Shown piece after piece: positions 8,247 through 17,042 of a stretch of DNA of 64,000 nt. The stretch's first letter is position 1. Each line of letters starts with the position of its first letter. Under the pieces are notes generated by a model. It saw nothing but the letters and a program-made list of their open reading frames with translations. It ran no database searches and was not told the DNA's origin. Both the position numbers and the translations under genes were made by a program. Origin of the DNA: Desulfallas thermosapovorans DSM 6562 (GTDB taxonomy: Bacteria > Bacillota > Desulfotomaculia > Desulfotomaculales > Desulfallaceae); NCBI RefSeq assembly GCF_008124625.1, contig NZ_VNHM01000007.1, forward strand, positions 100,915-164,914. The letters are read 5' to 3'.

Positions 8247-8276
8247 TATTATGTGAAGCTGAGTAAAAGTTATACA
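8247..8276 (-). promoter_or_regulatory. Sigma-G/F-type forespore promoter of dacF
   Basis: On the minus strand TGTATA (8276-8271), 17 nt, CATAATA (8253-8247). This fits the sigma-G consensus (TGAATA-17/18-CATACTA) with one mismatch per box. It lies about 33 nt before the dacF start, at the right distance. DacF is forespore-expressed in Bacillus, which agrees. Confidence 0.65.
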
Positions 8277-8317
8277 GGCGGAAAATGTTATTGCACCGGT
8301 CAACGCACTTATTTTAA

Positions 8318-9622
8318 TCATTCGATAACATCGTAAACAACGGGCAATTCTTCAGGCCGTTGGGTACCTATGATAAAGGATTCGCTCAACATGGTCATAG
8401 CCCGGGGGGTTATTTCACGGTTGCTGTGCAAGTAAGCCAGCACTTCCCCGTATTCCACCTTATCCCCCACCTTTTTCTGCAATGTTATGCCGGCGGCATG
8501 ATCAATTGGTTCGTTTTTCGTTTTTCTTCCGGCACCCAGTAACATAGCCGCGGTGCCCACCTGTTCGGCGACTATACTTTGCACATAACCGGCCGCGGGC
8601 GATTTTAATTGTGCTTGGTACCTGGCCCGGGGCAATAGCTCCCCGGGATTATCCACCACCGCCGGGTTACCTCCCTGGGCCTGGATAAATTGTTTAAACT
8701 TGGTCAAGGCCCGGCCGCTTTGCAGCACCCCGGCCAGGGCGGCATATGCCTGGTCAAAACCGGCATAAATGCCCCCGGCCACCGTCATATGGGCGGCCAC
8801 TGTTAAACAAACTCTGGTTAAACCCGCCTCCCCCCGGCCGCCAAGCACCTGCACAGCCTCCATAACCTCATTGGCATTGCCCACCGCATAGCCCAGTGGT
8901 TGATTCATGTCCGTTATCACAGCAATGGTTTTTTTATTCACGCCCTTACCGATCCGCACCATAGTTTCAGCCAGTTCCCGGGCTGCGGGCAAAGACTTCA
9001 TAAAGGCACCGGAACCCACTTTAACATCCAGCACAACCGCGTCGGCCCCGGAAGCGATTTTTTTACTCATAATGGAACTGGCAATCAAGGGAATCGAACT
9101 CACCGTTGCAGTAACATCCCGCAGCGCGTACAGTTTTTTGTCAGCGGGAGTTAAATTACCGGTCTGGCTTACAATGGCTATTTTATGTTCATTAACCTGG
9201 TTGACAAACTCCTTTTCCGTCAGTTCCACATTAAAACCTGCGATGGATTCCAGCTTGTCTATGGTGCCGCCGGTATGCCCCAATCCGCGACCTGACATTT
9301 TAGCCACGGGCACACCCACTGCGGCCACCAGCGGCCCCACAATCAAACTGGTTTTATCTCCCACGCCGCCGGTGGAATGCTTATCCACCTTGACACCCCG
9401 TATGCCGGACAAATCCATGACATCCCCGGAGTTAACCATGGCCATGGTCAAACTTGTGGTTTCCTCTGCATCCATCCCTTGAAAATACACCGCCATTAAA
9501 AAAGCTGACATTTGATAATCGGGTATTGACCCGCCGGTGAACCCCTCAATAATAAAATCAATTTCTTCTTTGGCCAGAGGGTGGCCGTCACGTTTTTTTT
9601 GTATTAAGTCGACCATTCTCAT
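8318..9622 (-). CDS. pdp: Pyrimidine-nucleoside phosphorylase
   Basis: 434 residues. The family signature [23 protein letters not shown] (about residues 79-101) binds phosphate, followed by [16 protein letters not shown], a three-domain alpha/beta architecture, and a C-terminal barrel-sandwich segment with [15 protein letters not shown]. The enzyme splits uridine or thymidine (and deoxyuridine) into base and (deoxy)ribose-1-phosphate. It follows deoB by 58 nt, which converts that product to the 5-phosphate. ATG 9622 with GGGGG 8 nt upstream. Confidence 0.93.
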   Translation of the reverse strand: MRMVDLIQKKRDGHPLAKEEIDFIIEGFTGGSIPDYQMSAFLMAVYFQGMDAEETTSLTMAMVNSGDVMDLSGIRGVKVDKHSTGGVGDKTSLIVGPLVAAVGVPVAKMSGRGLGHTGGTIDKLESIAGFNVELTEKEFVNQVNEHKIAIVSQTGNLTPADKKLYALRDVTATVSSIPLIASSIMSKKIASGADAVVLDVKVGSGAFMKSLPAARELAETMVRIGKGVNKKTIAVITDMNQPLGYAVGNANEVMEAVQVLGGRGEAGLTRVCLTVAAHMTVAGGIYAGFDQAYAALAGVLQSGRALTKFKQFIQAQGGNPAVVDNPGELLPRARYQAQLKSPAAGYVQSIVAEQVGTAAMLLGAGRKTKNEPIDHAAGITLQKKVGDKVEYGEVLAYLHSNREITPRAMTMLSESFIIGTQRPEELPVVYDVIE

Positions 9623-9680
9623 ACCAGGGTCCCCCTTTTAGGACTACTCAATATGTACATGCGGGCAATTCATCTCGCTG

Positions 9681-10865
9681 TTAGGCATCAGTGATGACAC
9701 TGGCAAATTCCTCGCCGGTATCGTAACTGAGCTGGAAAAGCCTGGCCACCGTGGCCGCAACATCGCTGAAACTTTTCCGGGTGCCCAGATTAACCCCTTT
9801 TTTTATCTTCTGCCCGGTTACCAAAAGCGGCACATACTCCCGGGAGTGGTCGGTACTTGAGGTGGTGGGGTCGCAACCGTGGTCAGCTGTTATGATGAGT
9901 ACATCCCCGGGACCCAGGGCGCTCAATATCTCCGGCACCCGCCGGTCAAATTCCTCCAGGGCGCCGGCGTAACCCCGGGGATCGTTGCGGTGCCCGTACT
10001 GCTGGTCAAAATCCACCAGGTTGGTAAAAATTAGACCGCTGAAGTTTTCCTTCATCAATGCCAGGGTCTTGTCCACCCCATCCATGTTACCGCTGGTATG
10101 TACCGACCGGGAAATACCCTGGCCGGCAAAAATATCATTAATTTTTCCCACTGCGGCCACAGTGAATCCATGGTCACGCAACAAGTTCAATACCGTGGGC
10201 CTGGGCGGGACAATGGAATAGTCGTGACGGTTGGCGGTACGTTTGAATGAGCCGGGAGAACCCACAAAGGGCCTGGCGATTACCCGGCCCACCGCATATT
10301 CCCCGGTGAGCAGTTCCCGGGCCGTCTGGCACATCCGGTACAATTCCGCCAGGGGAATAACCTCTTCATGGGCGGCAATCTGAAACACACTATCCGCCGA
10401 CGTGTATACAATGGGGTAACCTGTTTGCATATGCAGCGGGCCCAGTTCCTCGATAATTGCTGTCCCCGAGGCCGCCTTGTTGCCCAGTATATCCCTGCCG
10501 ATACGCTGTTTGAATGGCTCAATTATTTCGGGGGGAAAGCCATCGGGGAAAAGTGGAAAGGGCCGGTCCAGTATAATTCCGGCAATTTCCCAATGCCCGG
10601 TGGTGGTATCCTTACCCGGGGAACGCTCGGCCATTATACCGTAGCAGGCGGTGGGGTTGTCCACCGGGGGCACGCCCTTGATTTCGGTCAACAGCCCCAG
10701 GCCCATTTGCCCCAGGTGTGGCATTTTCAGGCCTTCCACGGCCAGGGAACAATTGCCCAGCGTGTTACAATGGGTGTCACCGTAAAGGTGAGCGTCCTGC
10801 AATGCACCCACTCCGACACTGTCCAGTACTATAATGATTACTTTTCTATTAATTGTAAGTGGCAT
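9681..10865 (-). CDS. deoB: Phosphopentomutase
   Basis: 394 residues of the alkaline phosphatase-like metalloenzyme superfamily. The N-terminal metal site is [16 protein letters not shown] (Asp near 15). [13 protein letters not shown] carries the phosphothreonine region near 92-96. C-terminal metal residues are in [12 protein letters not shown] and [25 protein letters not shown]. It interconverts (deoxy)ribose 1- and 5-phosphate. It forms a nucleoside salvage pair with pdp downstream. xerD-deoB-pdp-dacF is the usual Bacillales/Clostridia order. Confidence 0.95.
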   Translation of the reverse strand: MPLTINRKVIIIVLDSVGVGALQDAHLYGDTHCNTLGNCSLAVEGLKMPHLGQMGLGLLTEIKGVPPVDNPTACYGIMAERSPGKDTTTGHWEIAGIILDRPFPLFPDGFPPEIIEPFKQRIGRDILGNKAASGTAIIEELGPLHMQTGYPIVYTSADSVFQIAAHEEVIPLAELYRMCQTARELLTGEYAVGRVIARPFVGSPGSFKRTANRHDYSIVPPRPTVLNLLRDHGFTVAAVGKINDIFAGQGISRSVHTSGNMDGVDKTLALMKENFSGLIFTNLVDFDQQYGHRNDPRGYAGALEEFDRRVPEILSALGPGDVLIITADHGCDPTTSSTDHSREYVPLLVTGQKIKKGVNLGTRKSFSDVAATVARLFQLSYDTGEEFASVITDA

Positions 10866-10936
10866 TAATTTACCCTCCTCATGGACGCTAATAAAACGTT
10901 AAGCAAATGCAATGCCGCCATCCTGAGCCCCGGCGA

Positions 10937-10970
10937 CGGGTCTCCGGAAACAGGAGAACCGTCCCCGTGC
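10937..10970. repeat. REP-like hairpin downstream of xerD
   Basis: gacgggtctcc and ggagaaccgtc form an interrupted hairpin around ggaaaca; the right arm continues into ccccgtgc, shared with the repeat at 1318. It sits between xerD (stop 10988) and deoB. No T run follows, so it is better read as a dispersed palindromic repeat than a terminator. Confidence 0.6.
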
Positions 10971-10987
10971 ATCCTCCGTACTTTAAG

Positions 10988-11875
10988 CTATGCCCGGGGA
11001 TGATGTTTGTCATATGTTTCCCGTAATTTGTTTTCAGTTAAATGGGTATATATCTGGGTAGTGGTGATATCGGCATGACCAAGCATTTCCTGCAGGGCAC
11101 GCAGGTCGGCGCCGTTTTCCAAAAGGTGCGTGGCAAAGGAATGCCGTAAAGTATGCGGTGTAATTTCTCTGGCTATACCGGCCTGGCGAGCATATTTTTT
11201 GATAATTTTCCAGAATCCCTGCCTGGTGAGCCGGTTGCCCCGCATGTTTAAAAAAAGAGCTTTTTCACCTTTATTTGCTTTTATTTTAGCCCTGCCCCAA
11301 CGCAGGTATTCCGATAAAAAATTTCTGGCCACCGAGCCCACCGGGATGATGCGTTCCTTGGACCCTTTCCCCAGGCAGCGCACGTAACCATGTTCACAGT
11401 CCACCTGGTCCAAATCAAGGGTTAATAGTTCCGATACCCGCATGCCGGTAGCATACATCAATTCCAGCATGGCCTTGTCTCTAAGGCCGCCCGGATTACC
11501 GACCCGGGGCTGTTCCAATAATTTTTGCACTTCTTCCTGGGCCAGCACACCGGGCAATTTTTTTGGTAAACCCGGTGATTCCAGATTGGCCATGGGGTCG
11601 CTGCCCAGCACCTGCTCATCCACCAGAAACCGGCAAAAGGCCTTTAATGCCGCCATGTGCCTGGCTATGGTGGCAGAGGAGCGGCCGGATTTCTTCAGTT
11701 CCAGGATATAATTCAACACTACATTGCGCGTAATCTCCCCGGCCTTTGACACCTGCCGGCGCCGGCAAAAGTTTTTGAACTGCTTTAAATCCAAAGCATA
11801 GGAAGAAATGGTGTTTTGGGCCAGGCCCCTTTCCACCGCCAGGTAATTCAAAAAATGCCTTGTATTTATTTCCAT
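10988..11875 (-). CDS. xerD: Site-specific tyrosine recombinase XerD
   Basis: 295 residues with an N-terminal SAM-like core-binding domain (1-105) and C-terminal catalytic domain. All active-site residues are visible: Arg146 (ATGMRVSELL), Lys170, His241 and Arg244 (TPHTLRHSFATH), His267 (LGHADI) and nucleophile Tyr276 (QIYTH). Works with XerC at dif to resolve chromosome dimers. The length and the neighbourhood with deoB mark it as the chromosomal XerD rather than a phage integrase. Confidence 0.93.
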   Translation of the reverse strand: MEINTRHFLNYLAVERGLAQNTISSYALDLKQFKNFCRRRQVSKAGEITRNVVLNYILELKKSGRSSATIARHMAALKAFCRFLVDEQVLGSDPMANLESPGLPKKLPGVLAQEEVQKLLEQPRVGNPGGLRDKAMLELMYATGMRVSELLTLDLDQVDCEHGYVRCLGKGSKERIIPVGSVARNFLSEYLRWGRAKIKANKGEKALFLNMRGNRLTRQGFWKIIKKYARQAGIAREITPHTLRHSFATHLLENGADLRALQEMLGHADITTTQIYTHLTENKLRETYDKHHPRA

Positions 11876-11936
11876 ATTTTAACACCACCATTTTATACTC
11901 AGCTATTCCACACCGAGGCGGATAATCCTTTTTTTC

Positions 11937-12143
11937 CTAATATTTTAGACAAAAAAATGCCGCCGGGGCATGGTGTTGTTCCACCCGTAGCGGATCACTG
12001 GTTGTTTTGTCATGTTCAATTACGCTGGTTTTAAGAATCCCGTATAACTGTGCAATCAATATACACAATATACATATTACCAGTACCAGGCGTGCAAATA
12101 ACAATATCTTGTCCTTGACCCGGGAAACCACTATGAAAAACAT
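11937..12143 (-). CDS. Small membrane protein, YqzK/DUF4227-like
   Basis: 68 residues with one N-terminal transmembrane helix (ILLFARLVLVICILCILIAQLYG) followed by a short polar tail. ATG 12143 has GGGGG 8 nt upstream. It occupies exactly the place of yqzK between spoIIM/fur and xerD in Bacillus, and the topology fits that family. Sequence identity is too low to be certain by eye, so the name rests mainly on synteny. Function unknown in all species. Confidence 0.6.
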   Translation of the reverse strand: MFFIVVSRVKDKILLFARLVLVICILCILIAQLYGILKTSVIEHDKTTSDPLRVEQHHAPAAFFCLKY

Positions 12144-12297
12144 CAAGCGCGCCCCCTTTGGTTATTGTTTATGGCCGGTAATACTAGACGGTTAAATCCG
12201 GCACAGCGCCGTAATATTTTACTCACCTACCATATCATGTATATTAATAGCATTTAAGGTAAGTTACATTTTGCATACCTTTACCGGTTGGGAACAT

Positions 12298-12930
12298 TTA
12301 CCGCCCCCCGATCAGGGCTGCCGAGAGGGCAGTCAACTCCGGTGAAACATACCCTTCGGCCAGAGCGGCCAAAGCAAAGGCAACCATGCAACCGGCCATG
12401 ATCAATGAATAACCGATAAACTGGGGTCCAATGCGAATATGGGAGTTGTTGAATCTTTTAACCAACAGTATGGAAAAGGAAAGTGAAGCTGTACCACCAA
12501 TAATTAGCGCAGGAATGAAAAGTATATTTTGCGGCAGCATGGAGACAAGGATTACAATGAACTCCCGCCAATCGGGGTGCGCAGTTAAAAAGCCCACGGT
12601 AAAACCCAGTACAAATCCCCGAAAAAAGATTAGCGCAAGCACCAGAGGCAGGCAAATAATAGTTAAACCCAAAATATACATTACCAACCCCACCAGCAGG
12701 TTGTCGTACAGCGCTCCCTTGACCATCTGGATCCGGTCCACATCTATTTCAGCCGCTCGGGCTAAAAATGATTGCAAGTAACGCTGCAGTTCTATGGTTT
12801 GCTCCTCTGACAATGTATTGACCCCCAGCGAGCCCAGCAGTATGCCCAAACCGAAGATAACCATGACAATCAGGTAAAGGGGCCAGCTTTGCTGGAGGGA
12901 GGCGGTTATTACCCGTCCCATGAAACCCAT
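12298..12930 (-). CDS. spoIIM: Stage II sporulation protein M
   Basis: 210-residue integral membrane protein with about five hydrophobic helices (LYLIVMVIFGLGILLGSL near 18-35, LLVGLVMYILGLTIICLPLVLALIFF, LPQNILFIPALIIGG, YSLIMAGCMVAFALAALA). SpoIIM is part of the SpoIID-SpoIIM-SpoIIP machine that dissolves septal peptidoglycan and drives engulfment. ATG 12930 with GGGAG 7 nt upstream. A sigma-E-type promoter lies 35-65 nt upstream. Confidence 0.9.
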   Translation of the reverse strand: MGFMGRVITASLQQSWPLYLIVMVIFGLGILLGSLGVNTLSEEQTIELQRYLQSFLARAAEIDVDRIQMVKGALYDNLLVGLVMYILGLTIICLPLVLALIFFRGFVLGFTVGFLTAHPDWREFIVILVSMLPQNILFIPALIIGGTASLSFSILLVKRFNNSHIRIGPQFIGYSLIMAGCMVAFALAALAEGYVSPELTALSAALIGGR

Positions 12931-12964
12931 AGCACCGCTCCCTTAATATAACCTGTCCATGTCT

Positions 12965-12995
12965 ATATATATGAGCGGCACGGTGTGGATTATGC
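12965..12995 (-). promoter_or_regulatory. Sigma-E-type (mother cell) promoter of spoIIM
   Basis: On the minus strand GCATAAT (12995-12989), 15 nt, CATATATAT (12973-12965). This resembles the sigma-E consensus KMATATT-N13/15-CATACAHT, with one to two mismatches. spoIIM is a sigma-E gene in Bacillus. Confidence 0.5.
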
Positions 12996-13115
12996 CAAAT
13001 TAATCCGGCAGGTGTGCTGTACTTAATTTTGTTCCAGCGCTCCGCCAGGGGTAGTTACCCGGCCGTTCCATACGCCACTGGCTATTGGTAGTAAAAGCGC
13101 CGGGTGCATATCATC

Positions 13116-13784
13116 TTAACGTAAATATTCTTCAATAATGGCCCGGGTGATATACTCCGCCGCCAAAACGTCTTCCAATGAATTGCCGCTGGCGGCCACT
13201 ACGGTGATTCCCGTATCCAGCGCCCGGGCTTTTTGGATAGCCCGGGCGGCAGCCGTGCGGGCCGGTGCCGCACCCTTTTGGTGCATGGTCCTGGCCACAG
13301 TGCCGGTGAGCACCGCCGGTGCCCCGGCATTGACGGCGGCATCATAGGCCACTCCCCCGGTAGCAGTGGCTGCTATCACCACTTGATTTTGCAAATCACA
13401 CAGTTTTGGCGTTTCAGCACCGATGTTGGGCAAAACGGCCTTTATGACAGCCCCGGCCCGGGCAAGGCCGCGACTTAGGCCTTTAACCCGGACCAGGCGG
13501 TCATCATCGGAACCCACCCGGGGTTCGGTTACCACAACCACCCCGGTGTTTTTTTCCCGGGCCAACCGCCCGGCCAGTAAACCAACGGCGACGGGATCAA
13601 TGGCCACCGGCGGCGCAGCACCGTCGGGAGCAGCCCCGAATACTGCACAGGCACCGGCGTCCAATGCAGCCTCCAGAGTGGTGGACATGTCAATAACATC
13701 CACGATCACCACCACGTCTCCCTCTCTGGCAGCGGCAGCCGCCCCGCTGGCATTAACAGTCATTTTAACCACGGGTACTTTCAT
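13116..13784 (-). CDS. Conserved protein with ComB-like (2-phosphosulfolactate phosphatase-like) features
   Basis: 222 residues, rich in Ala/Val/Gly. The N-terminal stretch VVVIVDVIDMSTTLEAALDAGACAVFGAAPDG resembles the DVLRxSTT..AL..GA opening of ComB proteins. GNSLEDVLAAEYITRAI near the end resembles their C-terminal EDxLAAG motif. ComB makes a coenzyme M precursor in methanogens; bacterial relatives have unknown roles. Here the key Arg of DVLR is replaced (DVID), so the ComB activity should not be assumed. ATG 13784 with GGAGG 7 nt upstream. It lies between spoIIM and a DUF3866 gene. Confidence 0.5.
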   Translation of the reverse strand: MKVPVVKMTVNASGAAAAAREGDVVVIVDVIDMSTTLEAALDAGACAVFGAAPDGAAPPVAIDPVAVGLLAGRLAREKNTGVVVVTEPRVGSDDDRLVRVKGLSRGLARAGAVIKAVLPNIGAETPKLCDLQNQVVIAATATGGVAYDAAVNAGAPAVLTGTVARTMHQKGAAPARTAAARAIQKARALDTGITVVAASGNSLEDVLAAEYITRAIIEEYLR

Positions 13785-13797
13785 ATTGTTTCCTCCG

Positions 13798-13826
13798 GTA
13801 TATTCAGCAATCTAACGCATAATATT
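13798..13826 (+). promoter_or_regulatory. Possible sigma-E/K-type promoter before a small ORF
   Basis: GTATATT (13798-13804), 13 nt, CATAATATT (13818-13826). It is close to mother-cell sigma-E patterns and 22 nt before a strong RBS. Similar sequences arise easily in AT-rich spacers, so this is tentative. Confidence 0.35.
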
Positions 13827-13862
13827 ATGGTATATTTTGGATTCACCAAGGAGGTTGGTCAA

Positions 13863-13991
13863 TTGCGTTTATTTATATCCAGAGACGGTTTATGTTTCTC
13901 GGGCAAAGTCAGGGAGTTGCGAAAGATAATTCGTCCCTGGTCCCAATCCAGTGCCACATTGCGGGAGTTTATCACTTCAGCACTACATTGA
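13863..13991 (+). CDS. Small protein of 42 residues, unknown function
   Basis: Begins with TTG at 13863 behind a perfect AAGGAGG (13848-13854, 8-nt spacing) and stops at TGA 13989-13991. The product starts MRLFISRDGLCFSGKVRELR and is basic (many Arg/Lys) with no membrane segment. It is one of only four plus-strand genes in the window and lies in the divergent gap between the ComB-like and DUF3866 genes. No family recognised. The RBS quality and upstream sigma-E-like promoter are the support; without homologues it remains a candidate. Confidence 0.5.
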   Translation: MRLFISRDGLCFSGKVRELRKIIRPWSQSSATLREFITSALH

Positions 13992-14109
13992 AGCTATAAT
14001 TCATTACATGCAGGGGTTAAACAGTTGAAAAACCAAACCCAGGGACACAGAACCTTAAAAAGGCATTATTATCGTTTTATCGTAAACAACCATACTGGCT
14101 TCAAGTGCT

Positions 14110-15219
14110 TTACTGGTTCCCTTTGTTGGAAGCGGTGCCAACAGCTAACTTGGCTGCGTATATGCCGGCGGCCCCTGCGGACAGGAAAAAGGCCGGGTCG
14201 TCCTTCGGTGTGCGCCCCATGGAAGTGACCTTGATTTCCCGGCGTTTTAATTCAGCCAGGGCGGGGTGTCCGTCCTCCAGGGCTTGCCGGTGTTTATCCC
14301 CGGGCCAGGCGTGGCTGAGCTGCTCCAGTATCAGGGTGTTCTGTTCGGGGTCCCGTAACCGGGGCAGCACCACCGTGCAAGGTGTCAGGGCAATTTTGCC
14401 CAGGGCGGTCACAGTGTGGTGGCTGAGACCCCGGTGTCTTTCCCGGGGATCAGCAAAACTGATGCGGGGAATCGCCACCGGCTGGCCGCCCAGTATATTC
14501 ACGGCGTTAATTATTTCCCCCTGTTCCACACCGGTGAAGCCCAGCGGGGAACCGGTACCCACAATCCCCGGTCCCATGGCCACAATGATGACATCCGCCC
14601 GGGCCACTGCCTTTGCCGTCAACAGCGCAGTATAAATATTGATACACTCCCAATCACCGCCAAAGGCATGGCCGCAGGTTATGGTAGCATCCACCAGTCC
14701 CTTTTCCCGCAGTTCACGGACCAGATTGCTAAGGGGCAATGGCAGAGCCGCGCCGTCCGTCATCACATACACCACCCGGGCCCGGCCACCGGTAACTGCC
14801 TTGGCCCCAGCCGCCGCGGGAGCCAGCATACTGTGCAGCGTACCCACCACCACAGGCACACCGTCCAGGGACGTTGTATTTTTGATTATTTCCGCGTCAG
14901 GGCTGTCCGGCTCTTCGGCAGCCAGCACCTTGACCTGACAGGGACTGTAGCGCAATTTCATTATATGCCCGGGCTCCCGGGCCTCCCTCGGGGGGATGGT
15001 GACATTGGCCATGACAAAATGGGCACCCCCCGTGCCCAGGTTCTTGGACACGGCGGTGGTGTTAAGCACCACGGTGTCTCCGGTTTTCACCGGTCCGGTG
15101 AGTAAATCATAGTTGTACGCCTTCCCTTCTGGCTCCCCCGGTATTTGCACCGTTATTTCCGTTATATCCCCCCGCCTGGCTTTGACGCCCGTCACCCGGC
15201 CTTGCCTTATTCTGATCAA
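14110..15219 (-). CDS. DUF3866 family protein
   Basis: 369 residues. An N-terminal beta-rich part (ITEITVQIPGEPEGKAYNYD...GDTVVLNTTAVSKNLGTGGAHFVMAN) is followed by Rossmann-like alternation with glycine-rich GTLHSMLAPAAAG, YVMTDGAALPLPLS and VAMGPGIVGTGSPLGFTG. This is the DUF3866 architecture found next to peptidase genes in clostridia. No enzyme activity is known. TTG start at 15219 with GGGAGAA about 8 nt upstream. It starts 5 nt after the stop of the M20-type peptidase and is probably translated in one operon with it. Confidence 0.8.
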   Translation of the reverse strand: MIRIRQGRVTGVKARRGDITEITVQIPGEPEGKAYNYDLLTGPVKTGDTVVLNTTAVSKNLGTGGAHFVMANVTIPPREAREPGHIMKLRYSPCQVKVLAAEEPDSPDAEIIKNTTSLDGVPVVVGTLHSMLAPAAAGAKAVTGGRARVVYVMTDGAALPLPLSNLVRELREKGLVDATITCGHAFGGDWECINIYTALLTAKAVARADVIIVAMGPGIVGTGSPLGFTGVEQGEIINAVNILGGQPVAIPRISFADPRERHRGLSHHTVTALGKIALTPCTVVLPRLRDPEQNTLILEQLSHAWPGDKHRQALEDGHPALAELKRREIKVTSMGRTPKDDPAFFLSAGAAGIYAAKLAVGTASNKGNQ

Positions 15220-15224
15220 AATAA

Positions 15225-16361
15225 CTATTCTCCCTTCCCGGCCCCGCAGGTTACCGCCGCTTTGATGATGGCCAGTACATACGAAGCATCCATTACCAGG
15301 TCATCCACATTGATAAATTCGCCGGTGGTGTGCACATTTTGCATGGCAATGCCCAGGTTCACCGCTTCAATACCATGCTCATTAAAAATATGGGTGTCGC
15401 TGCCCCCGCCCGTGCCTTTGACCACGGGCTCTAGACCTATGTCCAATGCCGCATTGCGGGCTAACTCAACCACCGGCGCATCGCCGGGTACATCCATGGC
15501 CGGATAAACCGTTTCCACTTTTATCTGCACCCGGGCTCCACCTTCCCGGGCCGCCCTCTCCAGCGCCTCGCAAATAGCCCGGGTTTGCTTGATCCGTTTA
15601 TCTTCCTGCAGGCTTCTGGTTTCACCTTTAATAGTTACTTTCTCGGGCACAATATTAATGGCCGTACCACCGGAAATAATGCCGATATTGGCGGTGGTTT
15701 CGTGATCTATGCGGCCCAATTGCATGGCTGCTATGGCCCGGGATGCCACCTGAATGGCATTCACTCCATCTTCGGGGTTAATACCGGCGTGGGCTGCGGT
15801 GCCAAGCATTTCAGCATATATCTCGTCCTGGGAAGGACCACGTGTGATAATGGTGCCCGCCGGGCCGTTGCTGTCCAGTACATAGCCCATCCGGGCCGTC
15901 AGGCGGGAAAAATCCAGGTACTTGACGCCCGATAATCCCACTTCTTCACACACGGTAAAAACCAGTTCCAGGTCACCAAAGGGTAATTTTTGTTCCTGCA
16001 GCACCCGTACCGCCTCCAGTATGGCAGCTATACCCGCTTTGTCATCGGCACCCAGAACGGTATCTCCCGCCGAGCGGATGACGCCGTTTTCTTCCACGGG
16101 TTTAATGCCGCAGCCCGGAGTTACCGTGTCCATGTGGGCCGAGAACATCAGGGCCGGTGCTTGGGCATTGCCGGCCAGACGGGCAATGAGATTACCCGTG
16201 TCCGATCCGGTTCGGGAACCGGCCTCATCTACATGGACGGTAAATCCCAACCTTTGTAGTTTTTCCTTAAGCAGTGCGGCCATTTGTCCCTCCCGGCGGC
16301 TTTCACTGTCCACCTGTACCATTTCCATAAACTCGGCCACCAGCCGCTCCCTGTTTATCAA
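15225..16361 (-). CDS. M20/M42-family metallopeptidase (PepT-like)
   Basis: 378 residues of the dizinc aminopeptidase/deacylase fold. Metal ligands are expected in MFSAHMDTVTPG (His/Asp near 75-77), GADDKAGIAAILEAV (Asp near 109), VFTVCEEVGLSGVKYLD (Glu-Glu near 142) and a late His in DTHIFNEHGIEAVNLGIAMQNVHTTGE. A dimerisation insert lies about 180-290. Annotated in relatives as PepT-like or tripeptidase. TTG at 16361 with GGTGGGG upstream. A terminator before it separates it from the vor operon. Confidence 0.85.
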   Translation of the reverse strand: MINRERLVAEFMEMVQVDSESRREGQMAALLKEKLQRLGFTVHVDEAGSRTGSDTGNLIARLAGNAQAPALMFSAHMDTVTPGCGIKPVEENGVIRSAGDTVLGADDKAGIAAILEAVRVLQEQKLPFGDLELVFTVCEEVGLSGVKYLDFSRLTARMGYVLDSNGPAGTIITRGPSQDEIYAEMLGTAAHAGINPEDGVNAIQVASRAIAAMQLGRIDHETTANIGIISGGTAINIVPEKVTIKGETRSLQEDKRIKQTRAICEALERAAREGGARVQIKVETVYPAMDVPGDAPVVELARNAALDIGLEPVVKGTGGGSDTHIFNEHGIEAVNLGIAMQNVHTTGEFINVDDLVMDASYVLAIIKAAVTCGAGKGE

Positions 16362-16397
16362 TCCAACCCCACCTTTGCAAACTATTGTTGTTAATAT

Positions 16398-16444
16398 AAT
16401 AACCGCCGGAAGCCCGGCTGTAAAACCGGCTTTCGGCGGTTATT
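16398..16444 (-). terminator. Hairpin terminator after the 2-oxoacid oxidoreductase operon
   Basis: The inverted repeat AATAACCGCC(G)AAAGCCGG / CCGGGCTTCCGGCGGTTATT (16444-16426 with 16417-16398) lies about 55 nt after the gamma-subunit stop. The tail is ATATTAACAAC, only weakly T-rich, so termination may be inefficient. The arm symmetry would work on either strand. Confidence 0.55.
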
Positions 16445-16491
16445 ATGGATTTGTTTATATTTATTTATTACGATATTGCAGTTGCTTTAAT

Positions 16492-16510
16492 AAACTTTAA
16501 GCCTGACCCC
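16492..16510. repeat. Repeat word supplying the 3-prime end of the oxidoreductase gamma gene
   Basis: aaactttaagcctgacccc, identical over 19 bases to 56970-56988. It encodes GQA* at the end of the gamma subunit. Confidence 0.65.
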
Positions 16511-17042
16511 TGGCCAGCTCGCGGCCCTTTTCCAGGGCTTCGCCGTTTAAGGGGATTAGATTGTGGTGTTTGGGCGGCAGCACCTTTTTCAGCGATTCCA
16601 GTACGCCTTCGTTGGATACTACGCCGGTTAGTTCCAGTAAAGCTCCCAGGATAATATTGTTGGCCACTTTGCCGTTGCCCAACTCCTCGGCCATGTCGTT
16701 AGCCGGCACATATACGGTGCGCACATCGGTGCGCTGGGTTTTAATATCAATCAACGAGCTGTTTACCAGAATCAAACCGCCCGGTACCACCGTGGGTTCA
16801 AATTTTTCCAGGGAAGGCCGGTTCATGGCAATCAGCACGGTGGGTTCGCTGACCACCGGTGAGCTAATGGGTTCAGTGGAAATGGTTATGCCGCAGTTAG
16901 CCGTACCGCCGCGCATCTCCGGGCCATAGGAGGGAATCCAGGCCACATGTTTATCCTCGATCATTCCGGCGTAGGCCAGCAGCTGTCCGGTGGATAAAAC
17001 ACCTTGCCCCCCGAAACCCGCGATTAAGATACCTTCAAACAT
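16497..17042 (-). CDS. 2-oxoacid:ferredoxin oxidoreductase, gamma subunit
   Basis: 181 residues of the POR gamma family: AGFGGQGVLSTGQLLAYAG near residues 8-26 and IPSYGPEMRGGTANCGITIS near 36-55, the CoA/domain contact motifs. Last of four genes in a D-B-A-C type operon, overlapping the TPP subunit by one nucleotide (ATG/TAA at 17042). The final codons and stop (GQA*) come from a dispersed repeat word shared with pmbA and the P-loop gene. Confidence 0.88.
   Translation of the reverse strand: MFEGILIAGFGGQGVLSTGQLLAYAGMIEDKHVAWIPSYGPEMRGGTANCGITISTEPISSPVVSEPTVLIAMNRPSLEKFEPTVVPGGLILVNSSLIDIKTQRTDVRTVYVPANDMAEELGNGKVANNIILGALLELTGVVSNEGVLESLKKVLPPKHHNLIPLNGEALEKGRELARGQA

Noticed and set aside
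8907..9482. Long plus-strand ORF (191 codons) opposite pdp
   Set aside because: Shadow of the conserved pdp gene; Ser/Thr/Ala-rich translation without family resemblance.
10988..11875. Phage or integron integrase
   Set aside because: Length, motifs and the xerD-deoB-pdp-dacF order mark it as chromosomal XerD.
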